The notes beneath the pieces are model-generated. The model saw only the letters and a list, made by a program, of their open reading frames with translations. It was not told the DNA's origin and did no database searches. Positions 32,567 through 42,122 of a stretch of DNA of 64,000 nt are shown here, in pieces. The position numbers and the translations under genes are program-made. Numbering within the stretch: the first letter of the stretch is position 1; the number at the start of each line of letters is the position of its first letter. The stretch covers positions 1-64,000 of the forward strand of contig WLWY01000008.1 in NCBI GenBank assembly GCA_012103325.1, given 5' to 3'. The stretch is from Alphaproteobacteria bacterium. Lineage in GTDB: Bacteria; Pseudomonadota; Alphaproteobacteria; UBA8366; GCA-2717185.

Positions 32567-34276
32567 TTAAACATCCACGCCGTAGTCGCGCTTCGCGGCT
32601 TCGGCGCTGACGTAACCGTCCTTCACGTCTTGCGCCACCTTCGCCTTGTCGCGTGCGTCCGGCGGACCGTAGCCGCCGGAACCCGGCACCTCCAAAAGGA
32701 TTCTCGAGTCGGCAGGGGCCGGGAATCCGCCCTTACTGTTCAGTTCGCGGGTCTTCCCGTCCAGCGTTTCGATGGCGATGCGCGCTGTCGCGCCCGCCTT
32801 GCCACCGGCGAGCCCGAATGGCGCCGACTTGGTGCGCTCGCAGCAGATCGACGCCTGCGAGGCATTGCCCAGCACGCGCCACGCCCGGCGCGCGCCACAG
32901 CCGCCGCGGAACTCTCCGGCACCGCCGCTGTCCGTCGTAATTTCGTAGTACTCGACACGGACCGGGAAACTCATCTCCAACACCTCAATCGGCGTATTCA
33001 TCGTGTTGGAGATACCGCTCGCCACGCAGTTGATGCCGTCCTTCGTTGGCCTTGCCCCGAAGCCGCCCTTGATCGTCTCGTAGCTGACATAGCGGTCGCC
33101 GTTGCGGTAATCGACACCGCCGAGAGTCAGCACCGCCGACGTACCCTGCGAACAGGCCATGACACGGTCCGGCATGAAGCCCGCCATCGCCCCGAACAGC
33201 ATGTCGGCGACGCGGTGCGACATCTCGTGATTGGCGTAGACGACCGGTGCCGGAAAGGTGGCGTTGACAACGGAGCCTTTCGGGGCCAGCACCGTGACCG
33301 ACCGCCAGCAGCCCGAATTAGGCGGGATCATACTTGTTGGATCGACAATCATCTTTACCGAGGTGAAAACCCCAGATGCGGTGACAGAGAGCGGCGCATT
33401 CATTGGGCCGGCGACCTGCGGGTCGGATCCCGCAAAGTCGACCGTCAGCGTATCCCCCTTCTTGATCACCTTCATACGGACCGTGAAGGTCTCGTCGGTG
33501 TCCGCGCCCGGCTCGAGAATGCCGTCGCCATCGCAGAAATCCTCGAAACTGCCTTCGCCATCGGGCAGGTCCCGCAGTAGAGCGCGCAACATCGTGTCGG
33601 AATAATCCATGACCTCGGCCATGATGCGCAGCAGCGTATCGGCGCCGTACTTTTCAGCCAAGTCGGACAGGCGCTGCGAGCCGCGCCGGTTGGCCGCGAC
33701 CTGCGCATTGAGATCGCCGCGCCGTTCTTCTGGCGTGCGAACATTGCTGAAGATGATCGCGTCGACATCCCGGTTGAGCACGCCGGCGGCATACAAACGG
33801 ACCGGCGGCAGGCGCAGCCCCTCCCCGAAGATTTCCGTCACCGCGCCGTAACTGCCGGGTGTAGCGCTACCGACGTCGGGCCAGTGCGCCCGCACGCAGG
33901 CGAAGCCGAGCAGCGTATCGCCATGAAAGGCCGGTGAGATCACATTGACATCTGGCAGATGCGAGCCGCCGAAATACGGATCGTTGTGAATGAACACATC
34001 GCCCGGCGTAAACGAATCCCAGGCCGAGATCACTGCCTTGACCGCGTCCGGCATCGAGCCGAGGTGGATCGGCAGATCGGGTCCCTGCGCCACCATCTCT
34101 CCAGCCACGTCGAAGACGCCGCAGGAATAGTCGCCGGCAACTTTCAGGATCGGCGAATAGGCGGTTTTCGCCAATACGACCTTCATCTCTTCCGCCGCGG
34201 CATACAGGCTGTTCTTCACCACCTCGAACGTGGCCGCATCCGTCTTCAAGCGCGGTGCGCCTCCGTCATTCGCCAT
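32567..34276 (-). CDS. hyuB: Hydantoinase/oxoprolinase subunit B (copy 2)
   Basis: The protein is about 569 residues from the ATG at 34276, preceded by GGAGG; the frame extends further upstream but only inside hyuA. It has HIGS-type DLPIHLGSMPD (~70), GDVFIHNDPYFGGSHLPD (~95), NVRTPEERRGDLNAQ (~175), and the C-terminal GGAGEFRGGCGARR and VPGSGGYGPPD. It overlaps the end of hyuA by 11 bases. It is a paralogue of the copy at 26667, on the opposite strand with different neighbours, so a different substrate is likely. Confidence 0.93.
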   Translation of the reverse strand: MANDGGAPRLKTDAATFEVVKNSLYAAAEEMKVVLAKTAYSPILKVAGDYSCGVFDVAGEMVAQGPDLPIHLGSMPDAVKAVISAWDSFTPGDVFIHNDPYFGGSHLPDVNVISPAFHGDTLLGFACVRAHWPDVGSATPGSYGAVTEIFGEGLRLPPVRLYAAGVLNRDVDAIIFSNVRTPEERRGDLNAQVAANRRGSQRLSDLAEKYGADTLLRIMAEVMDYSDTMLRALLRDLPDGEGSFEDFCDGDGILEPGADTDETFTVRMKVIKKGDTLTVDFAGSDPQVAGPMNAPLSVTASGVFTSVKMIVDPTSMIPPNSGCWRSVTVLAPKGSVVNATFPAPVVYANHEMSHRVADMLFGAMAGFMPDRVMACSQGTSAVLTLGGVDYRNGDRYVSYETIKGGFGARPTKDGINCVASGISNTMNTPIEVLEMSFPVRVEYYEITTDSGGAGEFRGGCGARRAWRVLGNASQASICCERTKSAPFGLAGGKAGATARIAIETLDGKTRELNSKGGFPAPADSRILLEVPGSGGYGPPDARDKAKVAQDVKDGYVSAEAAKRDYGVDV

Positions 34277-36350
34277 CTTGCGCCTCCATGATGATGTGGC
34301 CGCTGTTGTTGGTTTGCACGCGCCAGGCGGGTGGCACGACAATTGTCGCATCGAGCGCCTCGATGACAGCCGGCCCCACGATCTCGTCATCCGCACCTAT
34401 GCCGTCTCGGTGATAGATCGCGCAATCAACCCGGCCCGTCTTTTGGAACCAGACTTGGCGGCTTCCCTTCTTCGCGGCCACGTCGCCGGCGCCCGACTGA
34501 CGCAGTTCCAGGCCTTCGAGTTTGCCGATAGCGGTCAGCCGCAAATTGACCAGTTGAATTGCCTCGTCCGGATTGGCATGGCCGTAGGTCATGCGATGCT
34601 TCTCGTGGAACTGCGCGGCAAGGTCGCTCAAAGTCTCCGGCGTCACCGGGCCAGACATCGCCGGCACGGTCAGTTCGTAGGCCTGCCGCGAATAGCGCAC
34701 ATCGGCGCCGCGTTCGAGAACCCATTGGCTCTCGGGAACCTCCGCCGCCCGCAACATCTCGCGCGCCGACACTTCCATCGCGTCATAGACCGCCCCAACC
34801 TCTTCAAGGTCGACGTCAGCCAGCGCCGCATAGAGCGTTTTGACGTAGTCCCGTTTGAGATCCGTCGCCACCAGCCCCAGCGCGGAAAACCCACCGGGGA
34901 TCGGCGGCACGATCACTTCGCGTATTCCCAAGGCGGTCGCGAGTTCCGCCGCGTGCATCGGCCCCGCACCGCCGAACGCGACAAGGCTGAACGCGCGTGC
35001 ATCATGGCCGCGTTCGACCGAGACGATGCGTAACGCTTCCGCCATGGCATTGTTCACGACACTAAGGACGCCGGCTGCCGCGGCTTCGACATCGATGCCC
35101 AAGGGGTCAGCCAGATGTTTTCCAATCGCCTCGCGCGCCGCCTCGGCCTGAATGGCAAGGCGTCCCGCCAGCAGCGCTTCGGGATCGAGGTATCCCAGGA
35201 TCAGATTGCAGTCGGTCACGGTCGGCTCAGTGCCGCCCTTGCCGTAGCAGACCGGTCCTGGCTCCGCACCGGCACTCCTGGGCCCAACGCGCATCGAGCC
35301 GCCGGGATCGACCCAGGCGATGCTGCCGCCACCGGCACTGACCTCGGCCAAATCGATGACCGGGACGCGGATAGGATGGCCGGTACCGTGCACCCAGCGG
35401 TTCACGTTGCCGTCGCCGCCGACTTCGTATTCCGACGTGGTTTCTACGCCACCATCCTTGATCAGGCTCGCCTTCGCCGTCGTCCCGCCCATGTCGAACG
35501 AGATCAGGTTCGGCTTGTCCAGTTGCCGGCCGATCAACGCCGCCGCGATAACACCCGCCGCGGGCCCGGACTCGATGGCCATCGCCGGCATCTTCAACCC
35601 CTCCGCGACATCGAATACACCACCGCTCGACCCCATGACATAGAGGCTCGGCAGCCCCATGCCGGACGTCGCCTCTTCCAACCGACGCAAATAGGATTCG
35701 AGGATCGGCCCGACATAGGCACAGACCGCCGTCGTGCTCGTGCGTTCAAACTCGCGGATTTCCGGCAGCACCTCGCTGGACAGAAACACCGGGATATCCG
35801 GCAAGGCCGCGCGCAGTTTGTCGCCGACGATGCGTTCGTGCTCGTCGTTCAGGAAGGAATAGAGCAGCGAGACCGCAACCGCCTCGATATCATTCTCACG
35901 CACGAAATCGATCACGGCATCGATATCGGATTCGGCGAGCGGCGTGACGACGGCACCCGCGGCATCCAACCGTTCCGTCACTTCCAACCGGCAATGCCGC
36001 GGCACGAGCACGCCCGGCGGATCCTGGAACAGATCGTAGAGATCCGCCCGCGCCGAGCGCCGCAGTTCCAGCACGTCGCGGAACCCACGCGTCGATACCA
36101 GAACGGATCGCGCGCCCTTGCCTTCCAGGATCGCGTTGGTCACGATCGTCGTGGCGTGCGACAGCAAGGTCACGTCATTCGCCGCAACGCCATGTTCCTG
36201 CAGCGCAATCTCCAGCGCCTGAACGACGCCCTGCCCGAAGTCCCGCGGCGTCGTCGGCACCTTAGCAATGCCGATTTGCCCGTCCGCCTCGTTTACCAGG
36301 GCGACATCGGTAAAGGTGCCCCCGATATCGACTCCGACTCGCCAGCTCAT
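34266..36350 (-). CDS. hyuA: Hydantoinase/oxoprolinase subunit A (copy 2)
   Basis: The 694-residue ATP-binding subunit has GVDIGGTFTDVALV at the start, SHATTIVTNAILEG (~65), ISFDMGGTTAKASLI (~285), VSAGGGSIAWVDPGG (~325) and AFGGAGPMHAAELA (~450). As for the first copy, it should hydrolyse a cyclic amide with its HyuB partner at the cost of ATP. It lies 77 bases after an SDR gene and overlaps hyuB, followed by a CoA-transferase: a four-gene minus-strand operon. Confidence 0.93.
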   Translation of the reverse strand: MSWRVGVDIGGTFTDVALVNEADGQIGIAKVPTTPRDFGQGVVQALEIALQEHGVAANDVTLLSHATTIVTNAILEGKGARSVLVSTRGFRDVLELRRSARADLYDLFQDPPGVLVPRHCRLEVTERLDAAGAVVTPLAESDIDAVIDFVRENDIEAVAVSLLYSFLNDEHERIVGDKLRAALPDIPVFLSSEVLPEIREFERTSTTAVCAYVGPILESYLRRLEEATSGMGLPSLYVMGSSGGVFDVAEGLKMPAMAIESGPAAGVIAAALIGRQLDKPNLISFDMGGTTAKASLIKDGGVETTSEYEVGGDGNVNRWVHGTGHPIRVPVIDLAEVSAGGGSIAWVDPGGSMRVGPRSAGAEPGPVCYGKGGTEPTVTDCNLILGYLDPEALLAGRLAIQAEAAREAIGKHLADPLGIDVEAAAAGVLSVVNNAMAEALRIVSVERGHDARAFSLVAFGGAGPMHAAELATALGIREVIVPPIPGGFSALGLVATDLKRDYVKTLYAALADVDLEEVGAVYDAMEVSAREMLRAAEVPESQWVLERGADVRYSRQAYELTVPAMSGPVTPETLSDLAAQFHEKHRMTYGHANPDEAIQLVNLRLTAIGKLEGLELRQSGAGDVAAKKGSRQVWFQKTGRVDCAIYHRDGIGADDEIVGPAVIEALDATIVVPPAWRVQTNNSGHIIMEAQDGE

Positions 36351-36427
36351 GGCAAAACCCTATCCATTTGCAAATTCGTCTTTACACCCAATCATCAATG
36401 GCGACGCCGTTCGGCACAAGGTTGGCA

Positions 36428-37168
36428 TCAAGCCCAGGTGCCGCCATCGATGACCATGGCCGACCCTGTGACGAACGCCGACGCGTCGCTGGCAAGATAA
36501 AGTGCCATCTCGGCGATCTCTTCGGGCCGTGCCATCCGCCCGACCGGCTGCCGCTTGCTGAACAGTTCATACGCCGCTTCCGGGTCCTCCATGACATCAA
36601 TCCGCGCGCGCATCGAGGGCGTATCGACCGCCGAGGGACAAATCGCATTGCACCGGATACCCTCACCCGCGAAGTCCCGCGCCACGGATTTGGTCATGCC
36701 GATCACCGCCGCCTTCGTCGCGCCGTAAGCGAACCGGTCCGGGGCCGCACCGAGGGATGAGATCACCGATGCCATGTTGACGATGCTGCCACCGCCCTTG
36801 GCAACCATGCCCGGCACGAGCGCCTGGGTAAGGTAAAATATTGCGGTGACATTCAAATCGAGAGACGACCGCCAGTCGTCAAGCGAACAGTCGAGCACGC
36901 TCCCCGTACTGACCTTGCCCGCACAGTTGAACAGAACATCGACCGGACCGTTTTGCTGCGCGAACGCTTGAACCGCATCCCGGTCCAGCACGTCCAGCCG
37001 GCGTGTCGCAATCTCGCCACCCTCGGCGTCCAGGCTTTCGAGCCCCGCCGCATCCACATCGACCGCAATGACACGCGCGCGCTCTTTCGCAAACAAAACG
37101 GCCGCCGCGCGGCCGATGCCGCTTGCCGCGCCCGTGATCGCACAAATTTTCCTCGCCAACCGCGCCAT
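36428..37168 (-). CDS. Short-chain dehydrogenase/reductase (classical SDR)
   Basis: The product is about 246 residues from the ATG at 37168, which has GGGAG 5 bases upstream. A classical SDR: TGAASGIGRAAA (~12), an Asp after beta-2 (IAVDVDAAGL, suggesting NAD preference), the NCAG motif (~85), the catalytic Ser in NMASVISS (~130) and YGATK (~148). It resembles 3-hydroxyacyl or 2-keto-3-deoxyfuconate-type dehydrogenases. It is first in the operon with hyuA, hyuB and the CoA-transferase. It is divergent from the peptidoglycan-binding-protein gene. Confidence 0.9.
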   Translation of the reverse strand: MARLARKICAITGAASGIGRAAAVLFAKERARVIAVDVDAAGLESLDAEGGEIATRRLDVLDRDAVQAFAQQNGPVDVLFNCAGKVSTGSVLDCSLDDWRSSLDLNVTAIFYLTQALVPGMVAKGGGSIVNMASVISSLGAAPDRFAYGATKAAVIGMTKSVARDFAGEGIRCNAICPSAVDTPSMRARIDVMEDPEAAYELFSKRQPVGRMARPEEIAEMALYLASDASAFVTGSAMVIDGGTWA

Positions 37169-37261
37169 GACTGCTCCCGGATCGATGTTCATTCATTCAC
37201 ATGTATCCGGTTTAACGGACTGTCGCTATAGTCCGGCTCCGAATTATTGGGAGTTTCCTCA

Positions 37262-38017
37262 ATGGCCGTCCTGGCAACATCGCGAGCCCTCCTCTGCGCG
37301 TTAGGCACCGCGTGCCTGCTGATTGGCGCGCCGGCCGGTTTTGCGGACCAGCAACGCGAAACGCAGATCGCGCAAAAGGGCAAGGCGCTCGGCCCAAAGG
37401 AAGTCCAGCAGCGTCTGAAGGATCTTGGTTTCGATCCCGGCCCCATCGACGGCGCCTTCACCGACCAGACAATTTCCGCACTACGCGCGTTCCAGATCAA
37501 GGCCGGCATCGCGGCCACTGGCACCCTGGACGACGCAACGATGCAGGAGCTGATCGCGAGCGGCGAAGCGAAGATGCTGCACAGCCTGCCGGCCGCCCTA
37601 TTGCCCGGCAATACCGCAACTGAAGATTTCGGCACCAAGGTCATCCTGCGGCCCGTGGCGGATAGGAAGGGTGTCATGGTGCTCGTCATCCCGCGGCGCG
37701 GCGGCTATCAGCACAAGCTGCAATTTCTCGGCCTGACCAAGGACGGCCGCGCGCATGTGGAGTCGACCGTCTGGACGCATGGCGCTATTCACGAATTCGA
37801 CGAGCCGATGACAATCGCCGGCTATGAATTCACGCCCGACGAGGGAAAGGTCCTCGTGTTCCGGGTCGACCGCCGCAAGGGATACGTTTTTGTCAGCGGA
37901 GAGGGATTGGTGAAAGCGCCGGACGGGCCGACCATGCTGTTCGGCCCGGATCAGCAAGGCGTTTCACTTGGCCATCCGCCAGTGACAGGACCTCAAGGGC
38001 GCGCAAAGAAGCAGTAG
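37262..38017 (+). CDS. Exported peptidoglycan-binding-domain protein
   Basis: The product is about 251 residues from the ATG at 37262 (GGGAG 8 bases upstream). It has a signal peptide ending near GFA-DQQ (~27), then a PG_binding_1 domain (LGPKEVQQRLKDLGFDPGPIDGAFT, with TISALRAFQIKAGI, ~45-105), and a C-terminal domain of about 130 residues of unknown type with many beta strands. There is no catalytic domain such as L,D-transpeptidase or amidase. It is likely periplasmic, bound to cell wall. It converges on the molybdenum-hydroxylase gene with a 9-base gap. Confidence 0.8.
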   Translation: MAVLATSRALLCALGTACLLIGAPAGFADQQRETQIAQKGKALGPKEVQQRLKDLGFDPGPIDGAFTDQTISALRAFQIKAGIAATGTLDDATMQELIASGEAKMLHSLPAALLPGNTATEDFGTKVILRPVADRKGVMVLVIPRRGGYQHKLQFLGLTKDGRAHVESTVWTHGAIHEFDEPMTIAGYEFTPDEGKVLVFRVDRRKGYVFVSGEGLVKAPDGPTMLFGPDQQGVSLGHPPVTGPQGRAKKQ

Positions 38018-38026
38018 GTCGCCCCC

Positions 38027-40348
38027 TTAGGCTGCCCCGGCGGCACGCAGGGCTCGCCATATCTTCTCTGGCGTTGCCGGCATATCCACGGGTTCGGCAC
38101 CGGCCCGGATCAAGGCGTTGGCGAGCGCGTTCATCACTGCCGCCGGCGCACCCGTCGTGGCGCTTTCGCCGGCCCCTTTGGCCCCGACCGGATTGTCGAT
38201 TTCGACGATTTCGTTGAAGGCAACGTTGGGTGCCGGCAGATCGTCAGCTCTTGGCAGGCAATAATCCATCAGGCTGCCGGTCAGGGTCTGGCCGCTGTCG
38301 CGGTCGTAGACGATGCGTTCCAGCAGCGCCTGGCCTATGCCCTGGGCGACGCCGCCATGCATCTGGCCCAGCACGATGGTGGGATTCACGATCCGTCCGA
38401 CATCGGCGACGATGCTGTAATTCTCGTGGCGCACGCTGCCGTCGGTGGGATCGATTGTCAGCTCGCAGACATGCACGCCATTCGAAATAACCTCGGCTTC
38501 TGCGTTGAAGTCCGCCTCTTCCGCCAGCCTTTCGCCCGCACGTTCGATATCGGCGGCGACCTCGAACAGCGTGACGCTGCGGTCGGTGCCGACGATGGTA
38601 AAGCGCCCGTCGGCAAATTCGATATCGCCGACCGCGGCTTCCAGTAGCGCCGCCGCCACCTCCCGGCCGCGGCCGATTACCTTGTCGGCGCCCATAACGG
38701 CCGCGGTGCCGCCCATTCGGGCTGAGCGGGAGCCGTGCGAACCGGCGCCGCGGCGCACCTTGTCGCTGTCGCCGAAAACGACATCGATATCCGCAAAGGG
38801 AACGCCAAGCCGTTCCGACAGGATCTGAGAATACATGGTCGCGTGGCCCATGCCAAAATCCTGCGTCCCCAGAAACGCCGTTACCCGCCCGTCGCTGCCA
38901 ACGGCGATTTCGGCGAACTCCGTCGGCGTGCTGCCGTCGTTTTCCGCATACATCGCGAGACCGATACCGTGCAGCCTGCCCTGCGCCTCTGCCGCGGCGC
39001 GTCGGGCCTCCGCGCCGTGCCAATCCGAGAGTTCGACCGCGCGGTCAAGATTGGCCGCAAACGCGCCGGAGGTGATGACGGCGCCGCCCGCCATGCGCCA
39101 TGGCAGATCTTCCGCGTCGAGCAGATTGCGCCGGCGCAGCGTAACGGGGTCGGCTCCGGTCTCGTGCGCCGCCTGGTCGATCAGTCGTTCCAATATATAG
39201 TTGGCTTCGAGCCGGCCGATACCACGATAGGCGGCTTGTGGCGTGGTGTTGCTGACAATCCCGCACAACGCGAGATGCCCCGCTGGAATACGGTAGGTCC
39301 CGCCCAGAATCTGCGAGACGTAATGGGTCATGATCCACAGACCACGGCTGCAAAGATAAGCGCCATGCCGCCAGTCGCCCCGCACGCGCAGACCAAGGAA
39401 ACGGCCCTCTCCATCGAGCGCCAGTTCGCCATCGAAGATGTGATCGCGCGCCTGATTGTCGCTCAAAAAGGCCTCACCGCGGCTCGCCGTCCATTTGACG
39501 GATTTTTGCAAACGCCGCGCCGCGACCAGGGCAAGCACAAATTCCGGGTAGACCCCGCCACGGGCCCCGAAACCACCGCCGGTGTCCGGCACGATCACAT
39601 GCAGGCTGTCTTCGTCGATGCCCAAGACCGTGGCCAACCCCGTCCGCATACCGTGCGCCGACTGGCAGCCTGCCTGTAATGTAAGCCGGCCCTCATTGTA
39701 ACCAGCAACCGCGGCACGGGGCTCCATGAAATTGATCACGACACGGTTGTTGTCCAGACGCAGCCGGCTGACATGCGCGGCGTTGGCGAAGGCGGCATCC
39801 GTCGCCGCCTCATCGCCGGTCGCCCAATCGAAGGAAATATTGCCCGGCGCATCGGGCCAGATTTGCGCCGCCGACGGATCGAGTGCGTCCTCGATTTCCA
39901 TCACCGACTGCAAGGGCGCGTAATCGACCGCGATCAGCTCCGCCGCATCCTGCGCCTGGGACGCGGTGTCGGCGACGACAAAGGCGACCGGTTCCCCCAA
40001 ATAGCGCACCCGCTCCCGCGCCAGCGGATATTGCGATGCTTCCGCCGCGTCGCCACCGTCCAGACGGCCAACATCGAAGGGCGGAACTGTCGAAAAAGAA
40101 GGTATCGGGCCGGCGATCTCGCCCTCAAGATCCGCCGCCGTCAGCACCAGCCGCACCCCCGGCGCCGCCCGGGCCGCTTCGGCATCGATGGAGACGATAT
40201 CCGCATGCGGCATTGGTGCGCGCAGGACCGTTGCGGACAGCGTTCCGGGTTCCAGGATATCGTCGCTGTACAGACCGCTACCGGTCAGGAAGCGGCGGTC
40301 CTCCTTCCGCGGCACCGCCGCGCCGATACCGGTTCCGTTCGCTGCCAT
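38027..40348 (-). CDS. Xanthine dehydrogenase/CoxL-family molybdopterin-binding subunit (copy 2)
   Basis: The 773-residue large subunit has AVPRKEDRRFLTGSG near the start, GGGFGARGGVYPE (~255), YRGIGRLE (~375, where most relatives have RGAGRPE), GTQDFGMGHATMYSQ (~490), GSHGSRSARMGG (~530) and GAKGAGESATTGAP with the catalytic Glu (~735). The start follows a strong AGGAGG. No FAD or 2Fe-2S subunit gene is nearby. It is preceded on the same strand by an SDR gene, with a 47-base gap. It should need electron-transfer partners encoded elsewhere. Confidence 0.91.
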   Translation of the reverse strand: MAANGTGIGAAVPRKEDRRFLTGSGLYSDDILEPGTLSATVLRAPMPHADIVSIDAEAARAAPGVRLVLTAADLEGEIAGPIPSFSTVPPFDVGRLDGGDAAEASQYPLARERVRYLGEPVAFVVADTASQAQDAAELIAVDYAPLQSVMEIEDALDPSAAQIWPDAPGNISFDWATGDEAATDAAFANAAHVSRLRLDNNRVVINFMEPRAAVAGYNEGRLTLQAGCQSAHGMRTGLATVLGIDEDSLHVIVPDTGGGFGARGGVYPEFVLALVAARRLQKSVKWTASRGEAFLSDNQARDHIFDGELALDGEGRFLGLRVRGDWRHGAYLCSRGLWIMTHYVSQILGGTYRIPAGHLALCGIVSNTTPQAAYRGIGRLEANYILERLIDQAAHETGADPVTLRRRNLLDAEDLPWRMAGGAVITSGAFAANLDRAVELSDWHGAEARRAAAEAQGRLHGIGLAMYAENDGSTPTEFAEIAVGSDGRVTAFLGTQDFGMGHATMYSQILSERLGVPFADIDVVFGDSDKVRRGAGSHGSRSARMGGTAAVMGADKVIGRGREVAAALLEAAVGDIEFADGRFTIVGTDRSVTLFEVAADIERAGERLAEEADFNAEAEVISNGVHVCELTIDPTDGSVRHENYSIVADVGRIVNPTIVLGQMHGGVAQGIGQALLERIVYDRDSGQTLTGSLMDYCLPRADDLPAPNVAFNEIVEIDNPVGAKGAGESATTGAPAAVMNALANALIRAGAEPVDMPATPEKIWRALRAAGAA

Positions 40349-40395
40349 CGCTGCCTCCTAGCTATGTTTTATGGTGCTGGTGGCACGCTATGGGC

Positions 40396-41229
40396 TCAAC
40401 CCGCGTCGGGATTATAGACCTTAATCGGGTGGTAGCTCTTATAAACTTCGTTCTGATCCGACCACATCACGCCGTTCGCGGCACCGCCGTCGACAATGAT
40501 GGCCTGGCCGGTCACGAAGGTCGAGCGATCGCCGGCGAGGAACAGCGCCATCTGCGCTATGTCGTCGGGTCGGCCGTAGCGCGGGATCGGTTGGCGATAC
40601 TCGGAATTCTTGATCCGCTCCTCGATCAGCGAGTCCGGTCGGCCCACCGTATTCGCTGCCAGCGGCGTGGCAATATAACCGGGGCAGATGGCGTTGACGC
40701 GGATGCTGTGCTCGCCGAGTTCCATCGCCGTTACCTTGCTGAGATGCACGACCGCCGCCTTCGCGACCGAATAGACGACCGGCCCGCGCCCGCTGGTGAC
40801 GCCCGCGATACTGCCGGTGTTGATTATGCTGCCGCTGCCCTGCTGTTTCATGAAGGGGATGGCGTATTTCATCCCGAGGGAAACGCCGCGCAAGAGCACA
40901 TCCATCGTCATGTCGAACTCGTCGGCGGGCACGTCCTCGATCGGGCCCAACACGCCGCCGAACCCGGCATTGTTGAACATGCAGTCGAGCCGGCCCCACT
41001 CGGACATTGCGCGGTCGATAGCGGCCTTCACCTGATCTTCCTGGCGCACCTCGACCTTCTGGAACACCACGTTGGCACCCAGCTCTTCGGCCAGCGCCGC
41101 GCCGCGCGCTTCCTGCATATCGGCGATCACCACCTTGCATCCTTCTGCGACAAAAAGCCGAACCGTACCTTCCCCGATCCCGCTAGCGCCGCCCGTCACG
41201 ACTGCCACTTTTCCTTCAAGCTCCGACAT
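40396..41229 (-). CDS. Short-chain dehydrogenase/reductase (classical SDR)
   Basis: The product is about 277 residues from the ATG at 41229, following GGGAGCGG. It has VVTGGASGIGEG (~10), VIADMQEARG (~35, Asp suggesting NAD), NNAGFGG (~88), INTGSIAG (~140) with Ser, and YSVAK (~155), the full classical catalytic set. The C-terminal extension is slightly longer than the family norm. It is upstream of the molybdenum subunit gene and divergent from the PhyH gene. It could oxidise an alcohol in the same pathway. Confidence 0.9.
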   Translation of the reverse strand: MSELEGKVAVVTGGASGIGEGTVRLFVAEGCKVVIADMQEARGAALAEELGANVVFQKVEVRQEDQVKAAIDRAMSEWGRLDCMFNNAGFGGVLGPIEDVPADEFDMTMDVLLRGVSLGMKYAIPFMKQQGSGSIINTGSIAGVTSGRGPVVYSVAKAAVVHLSKVTAMELGEHSIRVNAICPGYIATPLAANTVGRPDSLIEERIKNSEYRQPIPRYGRPDDIAQMALFLAGDRSTFVTGQAIIVDGGAANGVMWSDQNEVYKSYHPIKVYNPDAG

Positions 41230-41359
41230 CTTCCGCTCCCGATAATTGGTTTTGCGCAAGCTTACGCACAGAGCCACATGGCGCAAAGCGGCCATCTCGA
41301 CCGACAGGGCAAAAGAATGATTATACTGTGCGGCACCCTGGCGACGCAGCGATAACGTA

Positions 41360-42106
41360 ATGAAACTCGACGCAGCGCAAATCAGCGCTTTTGACCGTGA
41401 CGGATTTGTCCTTTCGGACGGCTATCTGGACGACGGCGAAATTGCCCATATTCAAGACTGCTATATGGAAACTGCCGCGCGCTTACAGCACGAGCAAAGC
41501 CTGGAAAACGTTCAGTCGGGCGAGGATGAAGACACGGATTTCCAAGTCTATCAAATCCGCACCGCCCACCTGCAGCACGCCATCTTCCGCATGCTGATCC
41601 ATGACACGCGGCTCCTCGATCTGGTCGAGTCGCTGCTCGGCCCGGACATCCGGCTCATCCATTACCAAGGTCTCTACAAGCCAGCGTATACGGGTGGCGA
41701 GGTGGGCTGGCATCAGGACAATCACTATTTCGAGGTCGCCGAAAACCGGACGATTACGGTCTGGCTCGCCCTCGACGATGCCACGGTCGACAATGGCTGC
41801 ATGTGGTACCTGCCCGGTCGCCACAAGAAATTGTTGGCTCATGAGCAGCTGTGGGACACGTCGGAAAAGAAAGGGTTCTATTACGCCATTCGCGACATCG
41901 ACGATTCCGGCGCGGTTCCCGCCGAGGTCAGGAAAGGCGGCTTCGCCATCCATCATTGTCTGATGCCGCACCGGTCGCTGAAGAACCAAACCGACCGGCC
42001 GCGCCGCGCCATCGCCATGCATTTCATGGACGCGACGGTGCCCGACCCTAGTATGCTGAAGATCCTACCCGAAGGCGCGACACCCATTCTGCGCCGCAGT
42101 TCATAA
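41360..42106 (+). CDS. Phytanoyl-CoA dioxygenase (PhyH)-family Fe(II)/2-oxoglutarate oxygenase
   Basis: The 248-residue protein has a PhyH start (FDRDGFVLSDGYLDDGEI), the metal motif His-x-Asp in GWHQDNHYF (~118) and the distal His in LMPHRSLKN (~203), followed by an Arg suited to 2-oxoglutarate (RPRRAIAMHFMD). The family hydroxylates lipids, amino acids and small metabolites. It is the first gene of a five-gene plus-strand operon. The ribosome site is weak. The substrate is unknown; the neighbours suggest a polar nitrogen- or hydroxyl-containing compound, which is inference. Confidence 0.9.
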   Translation: MKLDAAQISAFDRDGFVLSDGYLDDGEIAHIQDCYMETAARLQHEQSLENVQSGEDEDTDFQVYQIRTAHLQHAIFRMLIHDTRLLDLVESLLGPDIRLIHYQGLYKPAYTGGEVGWHQDNHYFEVAENRTITVWLALDDATVDNGCMWYLPGRHKKLLAHEQLWDTSEKKGFYYAIRDIDDSGAVPAEVRKGGFAIHHCLMPHRSLKNQTDRPRRAIAMHFMDATVPDPSMLKILPEGATPILRRSS

Positions 42107-42122
42107 CAAAAGGAAATCGGAC

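Noticed and set aside
35115-36500. A 461-codon plus-strand frame opposite hyuA
   Set aside because: Its composition, rich in Arg, His and Asp, is that of antisense translation; hyuA on the other strand carries all family motifs.
39883-41355. A 490-codon plus-strand frame across the molybdenum subunit and SDR genes
   Set aside because: It covers two well-supported minus-strand genes, shows no domain, and has shadow-type composition.
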